From CALMEC01 sp963765105 (lineage in GTDB: Bacteria; Actinomycetota; Thermoleophilia; Miltoncostaeales; Miltoncostaeaceae): a stretch of 64,000 nucleotides of DNA. A program made the position numbers and the translations under genes. The notes beneath the pieces are model-generated. The model was not told the DNA's origin. It did no database searches and saw only the letters and a list, made by a program, of their open reading frames with translations. Location of the stretch: positions 310,001 through 374,000 of the forward strand of contig CAVXUW010000004.1 in NCBI GenBank assembly GCA_963765105.1. Direction: 5' to 3'. Positions 55,254 through 62,887 of this stretch are shown one piece after another. How positions within the stretch are numbered: the first letter of the stretch is position 1; each line of letters opens with the position of its first letter.

Positions 55254-56161
55254 CGCGACGGCGCGAGGCGCCCGGTGGTCATCTTCGGGAGTCGGTACGG
55301 TCCCGGGCGATGGAGCGCATCGTCCTTGACCCGGTTCAACCGTACTCACTCGTCGCCTCTGCGCCGGGCTCAAACCCGTCACGCCGTACACGCGACGGCA
55401 TCGTCGAAGTCGTGTTCGCCGTTGGTGAGCGCCCTGCCGCGGCACGGGTGTGGCAGCGACGCGATGGGTCGCTGGCGGCGGACATTGCCGCGGATGACAT
55501 TGACGCGGCCATCGACCATCTGCGCTTTCTCCTCGCCACCGACGTCGATCCGCAGTCGTTCCTCGCCCACGCGGCAGATGACCCGCTCTTGTGCGACGTG
55601 GTCAGTGCGACTCCCGGGCTTCGTCCGATGAGACTCTCGACCGTCGCCCATGCCGCGGTGCAAGCAGTGGCCGGACAGCTGATTACTGCGCGAGAGGCAC
55701 GACTGATTGAGCAACGCATCGTGGCGAAGGTGAGCGCACCTCACGCCGGGCTGTTACTTCCTCCCACTGTCGGGGACTTGCGCACGCTCTCAGCGGCGCA
55801 ACTCACGCAGCTCGGGCTGGCCCCACGGCGCGCCGCTGCCCTGGCCCGCATCGTCCGCACACTCGATCTGGAGCGTCTCAGCAGCGTCTCAACATCTGCC
55901 GCGATCAGTCGCATCCAACGGGAGCGAACACTCGGCCCATGGTCGGCCGGCGTGATCGCCCTCTCTGGCCTGGGACGCTACGAACACGGGCTCGCCGGTG
56001 ATCTGGGGCTCATCCGTCTGTGCAGCGCCCTGCTCGGGCGTCCAGCGACGACAGACGACACACTGCGACTGCTTGAGCCGTACGGCGAATGGGCGGGACT
56101 TGCGAGCGTCCATCTCCTGCGCCACCCCCTCGCGCGCCAACGATTTTCGCGTGCCGCGTGA
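55250..56161 (+). CDS. AlkA-like HhH-GPD DNA glycosylase
   Basis: 303 residues from GTG 55250 (GTGA overlap with the previous stop); an internal ATG at 55310 is an alternative start. The HhH-GPD core is visible as LGLAPRRAAALARIVRTL, RIQRERTLGPWSAGVIALSG and a catalytic-type Asp in LAGDLGLIRLCS. The N-terminal part resembles the AlkA beta domain (ARVWQRRDGSLAADIAADD). It should excise alkylated bases in base-excision repair. Coupling to a pentapeptide/Cys-cluster protein is unusual. Confidence 0.82.
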   Translation: MTRRREAPGGHLRESVRSRAMERIVLDPVQPYSLVASAPGSNPSRRTRDGIVEVVFAVGERPAAARVWQRRDGSLAADIAADDIDAAIDHLRFLLATDVDPQSFLAHAADDPLLCDVVSATPGLRPMRLSTVAHAAVQAVAGQLITAREARLIEQRIVAKVSAPHAGLLLPPTVGDLRTLSAAQLTQLGLAPRRAAALARIVRTLDLERLSSVSTSAAISRIQRERTLGPWSAGVIALSGLGRYEHGLAGDLGLIRLCSALLGRPATTDDTLRLLEPYGEWAGLASVHLLRHPLARQRFSRAA

Positions 56162-56182
56162 GGCCGTGAAACACTCCCGGGC

Positions 56183-56833
56183 GTGAAACGACTCCTTGTC
56201 ATGATGGTCGCGACCAGCGCACTTATCGGTGCAGCGCCCACGTTCGCTGCGGATTTGCCGTTCTCGTCGAGCATTCGCTCGCTCACCTCAGCCGAGCGTA
56301 AAGCCATGACACCGAGCGTGTGGCGAAGGGGCTGCCCGGTGAGCCTCGGTTCGCTCCGCATGATCCGTGCTCGCCACTGGAACATGCGCGGCCAGGTGCG
56401 CATCGGCCGCCTGGTCGTTCATCGCGACGTGGCACCCGACGTGGTGAGTGCGGTGAAGGCGCTCTATACCGCCAAGTTCCCCATCCGCTACATGGTCCCC
56501 ATCGAACGATTCGGGGGCAGTGACTTTCGCTCCATCGAAGCCGACAACACCAGCGCCTTCAACTGTCGCTACGTCGATGGAACGCGCCGATGGTCAAACC
56601 ATGCCTACGGCCGAGCTATCGACATCAACCCGATTGAGAATCCTTACGTCACCCGAGCAGGCCGTACCTCTCACACGGCAAGTGTTCCCTACCTTGACCG
56701 CACCAAGCCGCGGCCGGGGATGCTGTTTGACGCCTCGCCCGCTGTGGCGGCCTTCGATGCAATCGGCTGGGGCTGGGGGGGCCGATGGAGCGGCGTCAAG
56801 GACTACCAGCACGTCTCCGAAACGGGGCGTTAG
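56183..56833 (+). CDS. Secreted M15-family peptidase (D-Ala-D-Ala carboxypeptidase-like)
   Basis: 216 residues. Signal peptide MKRLLVMMVATSALIGAAPTFA. The metal site is in SNHAYGRAIDINPIENPYV (His, Asp) with the third ligand in KDYQHVS. AFNCRYVDGTRRWSNHAYG is typical of this branch. It probably trims peptidoglycan peptide stems or acts as a murein hydrolase outside the cell. Stops one base before the convergent hypothetical gene. Confidence 0.9.
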   Translation: MKRLLVMMVATSALIGAAPTFAADLPFSSSIRSLTSAERKAMTPSVWRRGCPVSLGSLRMIRARHWNMRGQVRIGRLVVHRDVAPDVVSAVKALYTAKFPIRYMVPIERFGGSDFRSIEADNTSAFNCRYVDGTRRWSNHAYGRAIDINPIENPYVTRAGRTSHTASVPYLDRTKPRPGMLFDASPAVAAFDAIGWGWGGRWSGVKDYQHVSETGR

Positions 56834-56834
56834 C

Positions 56835-57146
56835 TCAGGCGAAAAGGATCTCGTCGCCAACTTCGCCCTCGACCAGGCGTTCGCGAATCTTGCCGGTGGC
56901 GACGGAGTGAAGCACGGGAAGCAGAGCGTCGATTGGGCCGTCTACGGCGTCTGGGGCGAGGGAATGCACCCGGACACGGCCGACGAAACAGGTCTTGATG
57001 CCGAGCAAATCATTGTCCTTCAGGACATGCACTTGGAAGCCCCACAGGGCCGCAGGTGAGTCGCTCAGGCTCGTTCGGATGGGTTGCGGCGCGAGGACGT
57101 ACGTGACGCCATCGATCTCGACCGGGAAGTGCGGGTCATCGCTCAC
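56835..57146 (-). CDS. Hypothetical protein downstream of ftsZ
   Basis: 103 residues, starting 12 bases after ftsZ on the same strand. It begins with DDPHFPVEIDGVTYVLAPQP and ends EGEVGDEILFA; mostly beta strands, no signal or membrane part, no recognised family. It would be expressed with parA and ftsZ, so a division link is possible but not shown. Confidence 0.65.
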   Translation of the reverse strand: MSDDPHFPVEIDGVTYVLAPQPIRTSLSDSPAALWGFQVHVLKDNDLLGIKTCFVGRVRVHSLAPDAVDGPIDALLPVLHSVATGKIRERLVEGEVGDEILFA

Positions 57147-57158
57147 AGGACGGTGAGC

Positions 57159-58526
57159 TTAGCCCGCGTTGCCCTCCGGAGGCCCGTCGGGGTCGATATC
57201 ACCGGGGCGAAAAAGTTGCGTGACCTGCCCCTCATCCGGTTCACCCGATATCGCGGACAAGTCGGGTGCCTCCGGTGGTTCGGCCGGTGCATCACCGATG
57301 TCGCCAGCACGGGTGGGGAAGGGAGCGAACGGTGACGAGATCGCGGGCGATGGTGGCGGTGGGGGCTGCGACCCGACCGATGGATACGGGCTCGACGGAC
57401 GCGGAGGCGTCGGCGGCGGGGGTGGGGGCACGGCCACCGCGCGCTTACCAGTGAAGCCGGCGGCGACGACGGTAACCCACACCTTGCCTTCCAACTCCGG
57501 ATCAACGGTGGCGCCAAAGATGATGTTGGCTTCCGCGTCTGAGGCATCGGCCACAACACGGGCGGCTTTGTTGATCTCGGTGAGCGACAGGTCGGGTCCA
57601 CCGGTGATACCGAGCAGGATGCCGCGGGCCCCGTCAATGGGGGTCTCAAGGAGAGGTGAGCTGATGGCAGCGAGCGCGGCGTCTTCCGCGCGATTCGCGC
57701 CGCTGGCGAACCCAATTCCCAGGAGGGCGGTTCCGGCGCCGCGGATGACGGTGCGAACGTCGGCGAAGTCAAGGTTGATGAGGCCCGGCAGGGTGATCAT
57801 GTCGGTGATGCCCTGCACACCTTGGCGAAGGAGGTCGTCACACACCCGGAATGCGTCGACCATGCTGACGCCGCGGTCGAGCACCGACAAAAGGCGATCG
57901 TTCTGAATGACGATGATGGTGTCGGCCTGGTCGCGCAACGCGGCAACACCGGCGTCGGCCATCGACTGCCGCCGCGAGCCCTCGAACGCGAACGGGCGGG
58001 TAACGACAGCAATGGTGAGAGCACCCATCTCGCGGGCCAACTTGGCCACGAGTGGCGCCCCTCCGGTGCCGGTGCCGCCACCTTCACCGGCGGCAATGAA
58101 CACGAGATCGGCGCCACGAAGCGCACGACGGATCTGGTCTTCGGCTTCGCGAAGCGACTGTTCACCCAGTGACGGGTTTCCGCCGGTGCCGCGCCCTTTC
58201 GTCAGGTCGATCCCCACGGGGATGCGCACGTCGGCATCGCTCGCGTCGAGGGACTGGCGGTCGGTGTTGATGGCCACGAACTCGACGCCACGGATCCCGG
58301 CTTCGATCATGCGGTTAACCGCGTTGACGCCGGCACCACCGACGCCGATGCACTTGATCACAGCGAGGTAGCTGTTGCGCTCCGTGGGAAAGGTCGTGGA
58401 CTCCCGGCCCCACGAGGGCGTGTCGGTGGGAGTCTCGGCGGGAGGCGCGTCCTTCGCCGTGTCGGTCGTGCTGCGAAAGAGCTCGCTGAGCGGGCCTTCA
58501 CGCATACTGGAGCGCTGGCCGCTCAC
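57159..58526 (-). CDS. ftsZ: Cell division protein FtsZ, divergent form
   Basis: 455 residues from GTG 58526 (GTGA overlap with parA); ATG 58505 is an alternative. The tubulin-like GTPase is clear: VGGAGVNAVNRMIEAGIRGV, the G-box GEGGGTGTGGAPLVA and the T7 loop LINLDFADVRTVIRG. The G-box reads GTGGAP instead of the usual GTGAAP. About 45 extra residues precede the core, and a proline-rich linker ends in QLFRPGDIDPDGPPEGNAG rather than the usual DD(I/L)DVP.F C-terminal peptide. No other dcw-cluster gene is near. It may be the main FtsZ in a relocated position or a second copy. Confidence 0.9.
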   Translation of the reverse strand: MSGQRSSMREGPLSELFRSTTDTAKDAPPAETPTDTPSWGRESTTFPTERNSYLAVIKCIGVGGAGVNAVNRMIEAGIRGVEFVAINTDRQSLDASDADVRIPVGIDLTKGRGTGGNPSLGEQSLREAEDQIRRALRGADLVFIAAGEGGGTGTGGAPLVAKLAREMGALTIAVVTRPFAFEGSRRQSMADAGVAALRDQADTIIVIQNDRLLSVLDRGVSMVDAFRVCDDLLRQGVQGITDMITLPGLINLDFADVRTVIRGAGTALLGIGFASGANRAEDAALAAISSPLLETPIDGARGILLGITGGPDLSLTEINKAARVVADASDAEANIIFGATVDPELEGKVWVTVVAAGFTGKRAVAVPPPPPPTPPRPSSPYPSVGSQPPPPPSPAISSPFAPFPTRAGDIGDAPAEPPEAPDLSAISGEPDEGQVTQLFRPGDIDPDGPPEGNAG

Positions 58527-59311
58527 GCAGCCACCTTCCGCACCGCGCGCGGGTCACGTTCGATGATCTCTTCGGCGATGCGGCGATACCACCGCGCGGC
58601 CTGTCCGCCGGGGTCGTAGGCGATCACGCTCTTTCCGAGCACGGGGGCTTCGGCAAACTTGATGGTCTTGCCAATACGCGTGTTCAGCACCTTGTCGCCA
58701 AAGTTCTCCTCCAACAGCGCAACGGCTTCGCGACTGTGGACCGTGCGGCCGTCGTACATCGTGGGGATGATCGCGGCGATGTCCACGCTGGGATTGAGGT
58801 GTTCGCGCACTTGGGCCAATGTTTGGGTGAGCTGGGCGAGTCCCCGAAGCGACAGGTACTCGCATTGCACAGGCACGATAACGCCATCCGCGGCCACCAT
58901 CGCATTGATCGTCAGAAGACCGAGGGAAGGTGGCGTGTCGATAAGGATGTAGTCGTACATTTCCCGCATCGGTTTGATGGCACGCTCGAGCGTGCGTTCA
59001 CGTCCGATCATGGCCGACAGAGCAAGTTCAGCGCCGGCAAGCTCGATTCCCGCCGAAGCGATGTCGATTTCCTTGACGGTGAGGACTTCGGCAAGTGAAA
59101 CGCCGCGGACAAGGACGTCGTACATCGTCGTGGTGAGCGACTCGACGTCGATGCCTTGACTCATCGACAGGTTGCTTTGTGGATCGAGGTCGATCGCAAG
59201 GACGCGCGCTCCGCGTTCTTTGAGAGCAACTCCGAGATTGAGTGTGGTCGTCGTCTTGGCGACCCCACCCTTCTGGTTAGCGAGTGCCAGCACTCGTGCC
59301 GGTCGTGACAT
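58523..59311 (-). CDS. parA: ParA/Soj-family partition ATPase
   Basis: 262 residues. Deviant Walker A LANQKGGVAKTTTTLNLG with the signature Lys, Walker A' AIDLDPQSNLSMSQG, and Walker B ILIDTPPSLGLLTINAM. GAGG lies seven bases before the ATG. No parB or parS is visible in the window, so it may be a chromosomal Soj or a ParA-like protein that positions the division ring, as its coupling to ftsZ suggests. Confidence 0.92.
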   Translation of the reverse strand: MSRPARVLALANQKGGVAKTTTTLNLGVALKERGARVLAIDLDPQSNLSMSQGIDVESLTTTMYDVLVRGVSLAEVLTVKEIDIASAGIELAGAELALSAMIGRERTLERAIKPMREMYDYILIDTPPSLGLLTINAMVAADGVIVPVQCEYLSLRGLAQLTQTLAQVREHLNPSVDIAAIIPTMYDGRTVHSREAVALLEENFGDKVLNTRIGKTIKFAEAPVLGKSVIAYDPGGQAARWYRRIAEEIIERDPRAVRKVAA

Positions 59312-59568
59312 TGACGCACCTCAGGCGAGGGGAATGAGCGTCAGGCGGATTCTACGGCAGACTGCTGATTCCTCCCTGTACCCCCGTTCCTCCGGGCAGC
59401 CTGTCGGTCATGGTCACGGCGGTTCGCATGGTCGATATCGCTCATTGTCGACTGACGACGGCGTTATCGACTCTTAAGGGAAAAGTCACCGCCGAGCTGC
59501 CAAGGTGGTGAGGTGAGCTCTGTGTGCCCGTTTAACCCCCCGCCAACGAACGCTCGGCACGAAGACCG

Positions 59569-60273
59569 TTGACCGGCCAGCCGACCAGCAGAGGCTCGGC
59601 GACGACGGCCGGCCGTCACTGGAATGCCGCCTACGAACACGGTCCGGGAAGCTGGCACGAGGACGTACCGCATCGTTCACTTGAACTCATCACCAGCCTA
59701 TCGCTGGCAGAAACCGACCCGATCATTGACGTGGGAGGTGGAACCTCCGCATTGGTTGATGGACTCCTCGAACGCGGATTCCGCGACCTGACGGTGCTGG
59801 ATGTCTCCGACCGCGCCCTGGCGGTCGCTCGCGAGCGTCTGTCGGAGCGTTGCGAAAGCGTTCACTGGGTCGTCGACGACGTTCTGACGTGGACTCCGTC
59901 GCGGGTCTGCGCGCTCTGGCACGACCGCGCGGTGTTCCATTTCTTGGTCACCGACGCTCAGCGCGACCGATACCGCCATCAGGTGTCACGGGCGGTTCGT
60001 CCCGGTGGGCACCTGGTTGTCGCCACCTTTGCTCCCGACGGCCCCGACCAGTGCTCACACCTTCCGGTCGCTCGCTATAGCGCCGCATCGTTGACCGACG
60101 AGTTTGCGGACGACTTTGTTCTCGTACGCGACGAACGGGCGCACCACACGACGCCGTCCCGCCGGTCGCAACCGTTTACCTGGGTCGTGCTGCAGCGACG
60201 CGACGCGCCGGCGTCAGCGTTCGCCGGCCAGAACCACGAGCTGGTCGCCGGGGAGACTGACCCAACAATCTGA
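59569..60273 (+). CDS. Class I SAM-dependent methyltransferase
   Basis: 234 residues from TTG 59569 (no in-frame ATG or GTG nearby, so the start is uncertain). WNAAYEHGPGSWHEDVPHRS, motif I IIDVGGGTSALVDGLLERGF, TVLDVSDRALAVARERL, and VRPGGHLVVATFAPDGPDQC define the fold. The substrate is unknown. Its last 60 bases overlap the convergent ABC ATPase gene. Confidence 0.82.
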   Translation: MTGQPTSRGSATTAGRHWNAAYEHGPGSWHEDVPHRSLELITSLSLAETDPIIDVGGGTSALVDGLLERGFRDLTVLDVSDRALAVARERLSERCESVHWVVDDVLTWTPSRVCALWHDRAVFHFLVTDAQRDRYRHQVSRAVRPGGHLVVATFAPDGPDQCSHLPVARYSAASLTDEFADDFVLVRDERAHHTTPSRRSQPFTWVVLQRRDAPASAFAGQNHELVAGETDPTI

Positions 60274-61212
60274 GCCGACAGCGATCCGTTCATGGTGACG
60301 CGCGACAAGCTGGCCGATGTCGGTTTCGACCACGCAGTCCCAGTGTTCACCGCGAAAGACACAACGGTGAAGACGACCACGAACGACGTTCGGGCCGCCC
60401 TCCCCCACGACCCGAATGTGTTCCGGGCGGATCGCGAGGGCACCGGCTGGGGCGACAATATGGCCGCGACAGCGCTCGCCATCGAGGAATGTGGTGATCC
60501 CAACAAGCTCCGCGGCCACCCGATTGACGGGGTGCCGCAGGACTCGTTCCGGATCACCAATGTCGATGAGGTGCCCGTGGTCGAGTATCGCGACGCGATC
60601 ACCGAGTGCCATCGCCTCCGAGAGCTCGTGTGTCACCATCAGCGCCGTCACCCCGGTGGTGTCGACGATCTCACGAATCAGTTCCTGCAGTGATCCTCGC
60701 ACCGTGGGGTCGAGGTTGGCGAGCGGCTCGTCGAGCAACAGCAGCCGCGAGCCGGTGGCCAACCCGCGCACGAGTGCGACGCGCTGCTGCTCCCCGCCCG
60801 ACAGTTGCGACGGGCGACGTCGGGCCGCGCCGTCCAACCGCACCATCGTCAGCCAACGATCGGCCTCCGCAGCCCGTTCGCCCCGCCCCACCCCACGCGC
60901 GGCAAGCCCGAACGCAACGTTCTCCCCCACCGAGAGATGCGGGAAGAGGTACGGACGCTGCAACACGAGGGCAACGTGACGGTCCGCCGCCGACGACGAT
61001 AGGACATTTGAACCGTCGAATGCGATCGCCCCCGCGGACGGCGCCTCGATGCCGGCGATGAGCGCGAGGAGAGTCGACTTGCCACTGCCCGAGGGCCCGA
61101 GGATGGTCACCAACTCACCGGGAGCCACGGCAAACGACACGTCGTCGAGTGACAGCGCAGATCGCCCGCGGTAACGGTGGGAAAGGCCGGCGATTTCGAG
61201 CCGCACGCTCAC
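60214..61212 (-). CDS. ABC transporter ATP-binding protein (YnjD-like)
   Basis: 332 residues from GTG 61212 (GTGA overlap with the permease stop); the upstream frame is spurious. Walker A LGPSGSGKSTLLALIAG, Q-loop VLQRPYLFPHLSVGEN, signature LSGGEQQRVALVRGLA and Walker B LLLLDEPLANLD are intact. About 100 C-terminal residues beyond the ATPase core form a TOBE-like domain (LAIRPEHIRVVGEGG), which shorter YnjD proteins lack. It energises the two permeases next to it. Confidence 0.92.
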   Translation of the reverse strand: MSVRLEIAGLSHRYRGRSALSLDDVSFAVAPGELVTILGPSGSGKSTLLALIAGIEAPSAGAIAFDGSNVLSSSAADRHVALVLQRPYLFPHLSVGENVAFGLAARGVGRGERAAEADRWLTMVRLDGAARRRPSQLSGGEQQRVALVRGLATGSRLLLLDEPLANLDPTVRGSLQELIREIVDTTGVTALMVTHELSEAMALGDRVAILDHGHLIDIGDPERVLRHPVNRVAAELVGITTFLDGERCRGHIVAPAGALAIRPEHIRVVGEGGPNVVRGRLHRCVFRGEHWDCVVETDIGQLVARHHERIAVGSDCWVSLPGDQLVVLAGER

Positions 61213-62003
61213 GTGCCCACCAGGCGGTCGAGGCGGCGCACGACGATCAGTATCGCGATCGCGGGGGGAATGGCGGCGGCCAGCGCCACGCTCGTGGCCG
61301 CCGCCGGATTGCCGCCATTGGCGGCGTTGAGGACGAGCAGGGGGAGCGTGATGACCCGTCCGCCACCGGGCAGGAGGGTCAGCAGATACTGCCCCCACGA
61401 CACCACGAACGTCACAGCGGCCGTCGCGAAGATGGCAGGGGCGGCTACGGGAAGAAACACGCGTCCGATGATGCGCCACGGTCGCGCTCCCAGCACTGCT
61501 GCCTGACGCTCATAGCCGAGGTCGTACCGGGTGAGTGCCGCGGTCAACAGGATCACGGCGTACGGTACCGTCACGATGAGATGAGCGACAACCACGGCCA
61601 CGACGCCACCGGCGATGCCGGTGCGCAGAAGAGCGACGTTGAGCCCCATCGCCACCGCGACCGACGGAAGTGCGAGCGGAACGAGAAACGCCACCAGAAG
61701 GAGACCCCGGTGGCGCAGACCGCCCAGCGCCAGCGCCCGTGCAGCCGGCACAGCCACGACCATGGTGACCAGCGTCGCCGCCAGTGACACGAGAAGCGTT
61801 TGGCCAAGTGCCGAGCGGTTCGCCGCGTCGGTGACGATCCGGCGCACCGATGACAGGGTCCATTCGGGCGGAAGGAGTTCCGGGAAGAACCATTGAGACG
61901 ACACCGCCTGAACGGCGATAACGAGCACGGGCAGGACGGCCACAGCCACCAACACGGACCATCCGAGCGCCGTTGCCGAACGCTCACGGGCGCTCATCGC
62001 CAC
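61209..62003 (-). CDS. ABC transporter permease (second half of YnjC-like unit)
   Basis: 264 residues, about six membrane helices, with the inner-membrane EAA-like loop near ERQAAVLGARPWRIIGRVFLP. It overlaps the ATPase gene by four bases and the upstream permease by ten. In enterobacterial ynjBCD the two permease halves are fused in one protein; here they are separate genes. Confidence 0.9.
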   Translation of the reverse strand: MAMSARERSATALGWSVLVAVAVLPVLVIAVQAVSSQWFFPELLPPEWTLSSVRRIVTDAANRSALGQTLLVSLAATLVTMVVAVPAARALALGGLRHRGLLLVAFLVPLALPSVAVAMGLNVALLRTGIAGGVVAVVVAHLIVTVPYAVILLTAALTRYDLGYERQAAVLGARPWRIIGRVFLPVAAPAIFATAAVTFVVSWGQYLLTLLPGGGRVITLPLLVLNAANGGNPAAATSVALAAAIPPAIAILIVVRRLDRLVGT

Positions 62004-62887
62004 CGCCGTCGTGCCAGAGCAGCCGAAACAGCCGCGACGGCCACGACCCCGATCGTCATGAGCACAGCCAGCGCCATCGCCCGAGGACGCACCGTCAGAT
62101 CGGAGTCGTTGAACAGGTCAAGGCCCAGCACCGACAGCACACGTGGTGAGCTCACCCCGAGGAGTGTCGGCGCCTCAAACGCCCCGACCACGAAGACGAA
62201 GACGACGGCGGCCGCGGCCAGCACACCGGGCAGAATCACTGGCAGGGTCACGAGGCGCGCTCGGCACCAGCCCCTCGCACCCAGCGTTTCGGCCACATGG
62301 CGCAGCTCACGGGGTTGGGAGCGGCTGAGGGTCAGCCCAATCAAGGCCAGAAACGGCGCCTCCTTCGTGGCGTAGTGGATGATGACTCCGACGCCGAAGC
62401 GGTCGTTGACAACAAGAGGAAAACCCGAGGGTGAGTTGATCAACCCGATGGCCGCCGCGCCACGCGCAACGAGGCCGGTTTGGGCGAGGAGCAGCAGGAG
62501 CGCCACGGCCCACACAACGTGTGGAATCGCCAGGTTCATGTGCAATAGACCGGCAGCGAGACCTCGTCGTCGGGCCCGCGGGCGGTCGAGCCAAACCACC
62601 GCCGCAAGGGCGGTGATAACGGCAAGCGCCGTCGATGCGGCGGCAACCCAGAGCGTGAGAAGAAGCGAGGACCACAGCTCACCGCTCGCGTCACCGCCGA
62701 GGACCTCGCGATAGGCCTTCAGGCTCAGATCCGATCGGCCGGTGAGTGGCAAGAGCCCCACACTTTGCGCGAACGCGTAGCCAATCGCGGCGAGGACGAG
62801 CAGGCCAACCACGATGCCCGCTGGGGCAATCGCACCCACCCCCACGAGCGGAGGGGTCAGCCCCCGCGCGCGACGTTCGTTCGCCAT
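61994..62887 (-). CDS. ABC transporter permease (first half of YnjC-like unit)
   Basis: 297 residues, about six membrane helices; the EAA-like loop is LRHVAETLGARGWCRARLVTLP. The start ATG lies inside the last 31 bases of the substrate-binding gene, so the two are coupled. It pairs with the following permease to form the membrane channel. Confidence 0.9.
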   Translation of the reverse strand: MANERRARGLTPPLVGVGAIAPAGIVVGLLVLAAIGYAFAQSVGLLPLTGRSDLSLKAYREVLGGDASGELWSSLLLTLWVAAASTALAVITALAAVVWLDRPRARRRGLAAGLLHMNLAIPHVVWAVALLLLLAQTGLVARGAAAIGLINSPSGFPLVVNDRFGVGVIIHYATKEAPFLALIGLTLSRSQPRELRHVAETLGARGWCRARLVTLPVILPGVLAAAAVVFVFVVGAFEAPTLLGVSSPRVLSVLGLDLFNDSDLTVRPRAMALAVLMTIGVVAVAAVSAALARRRWR

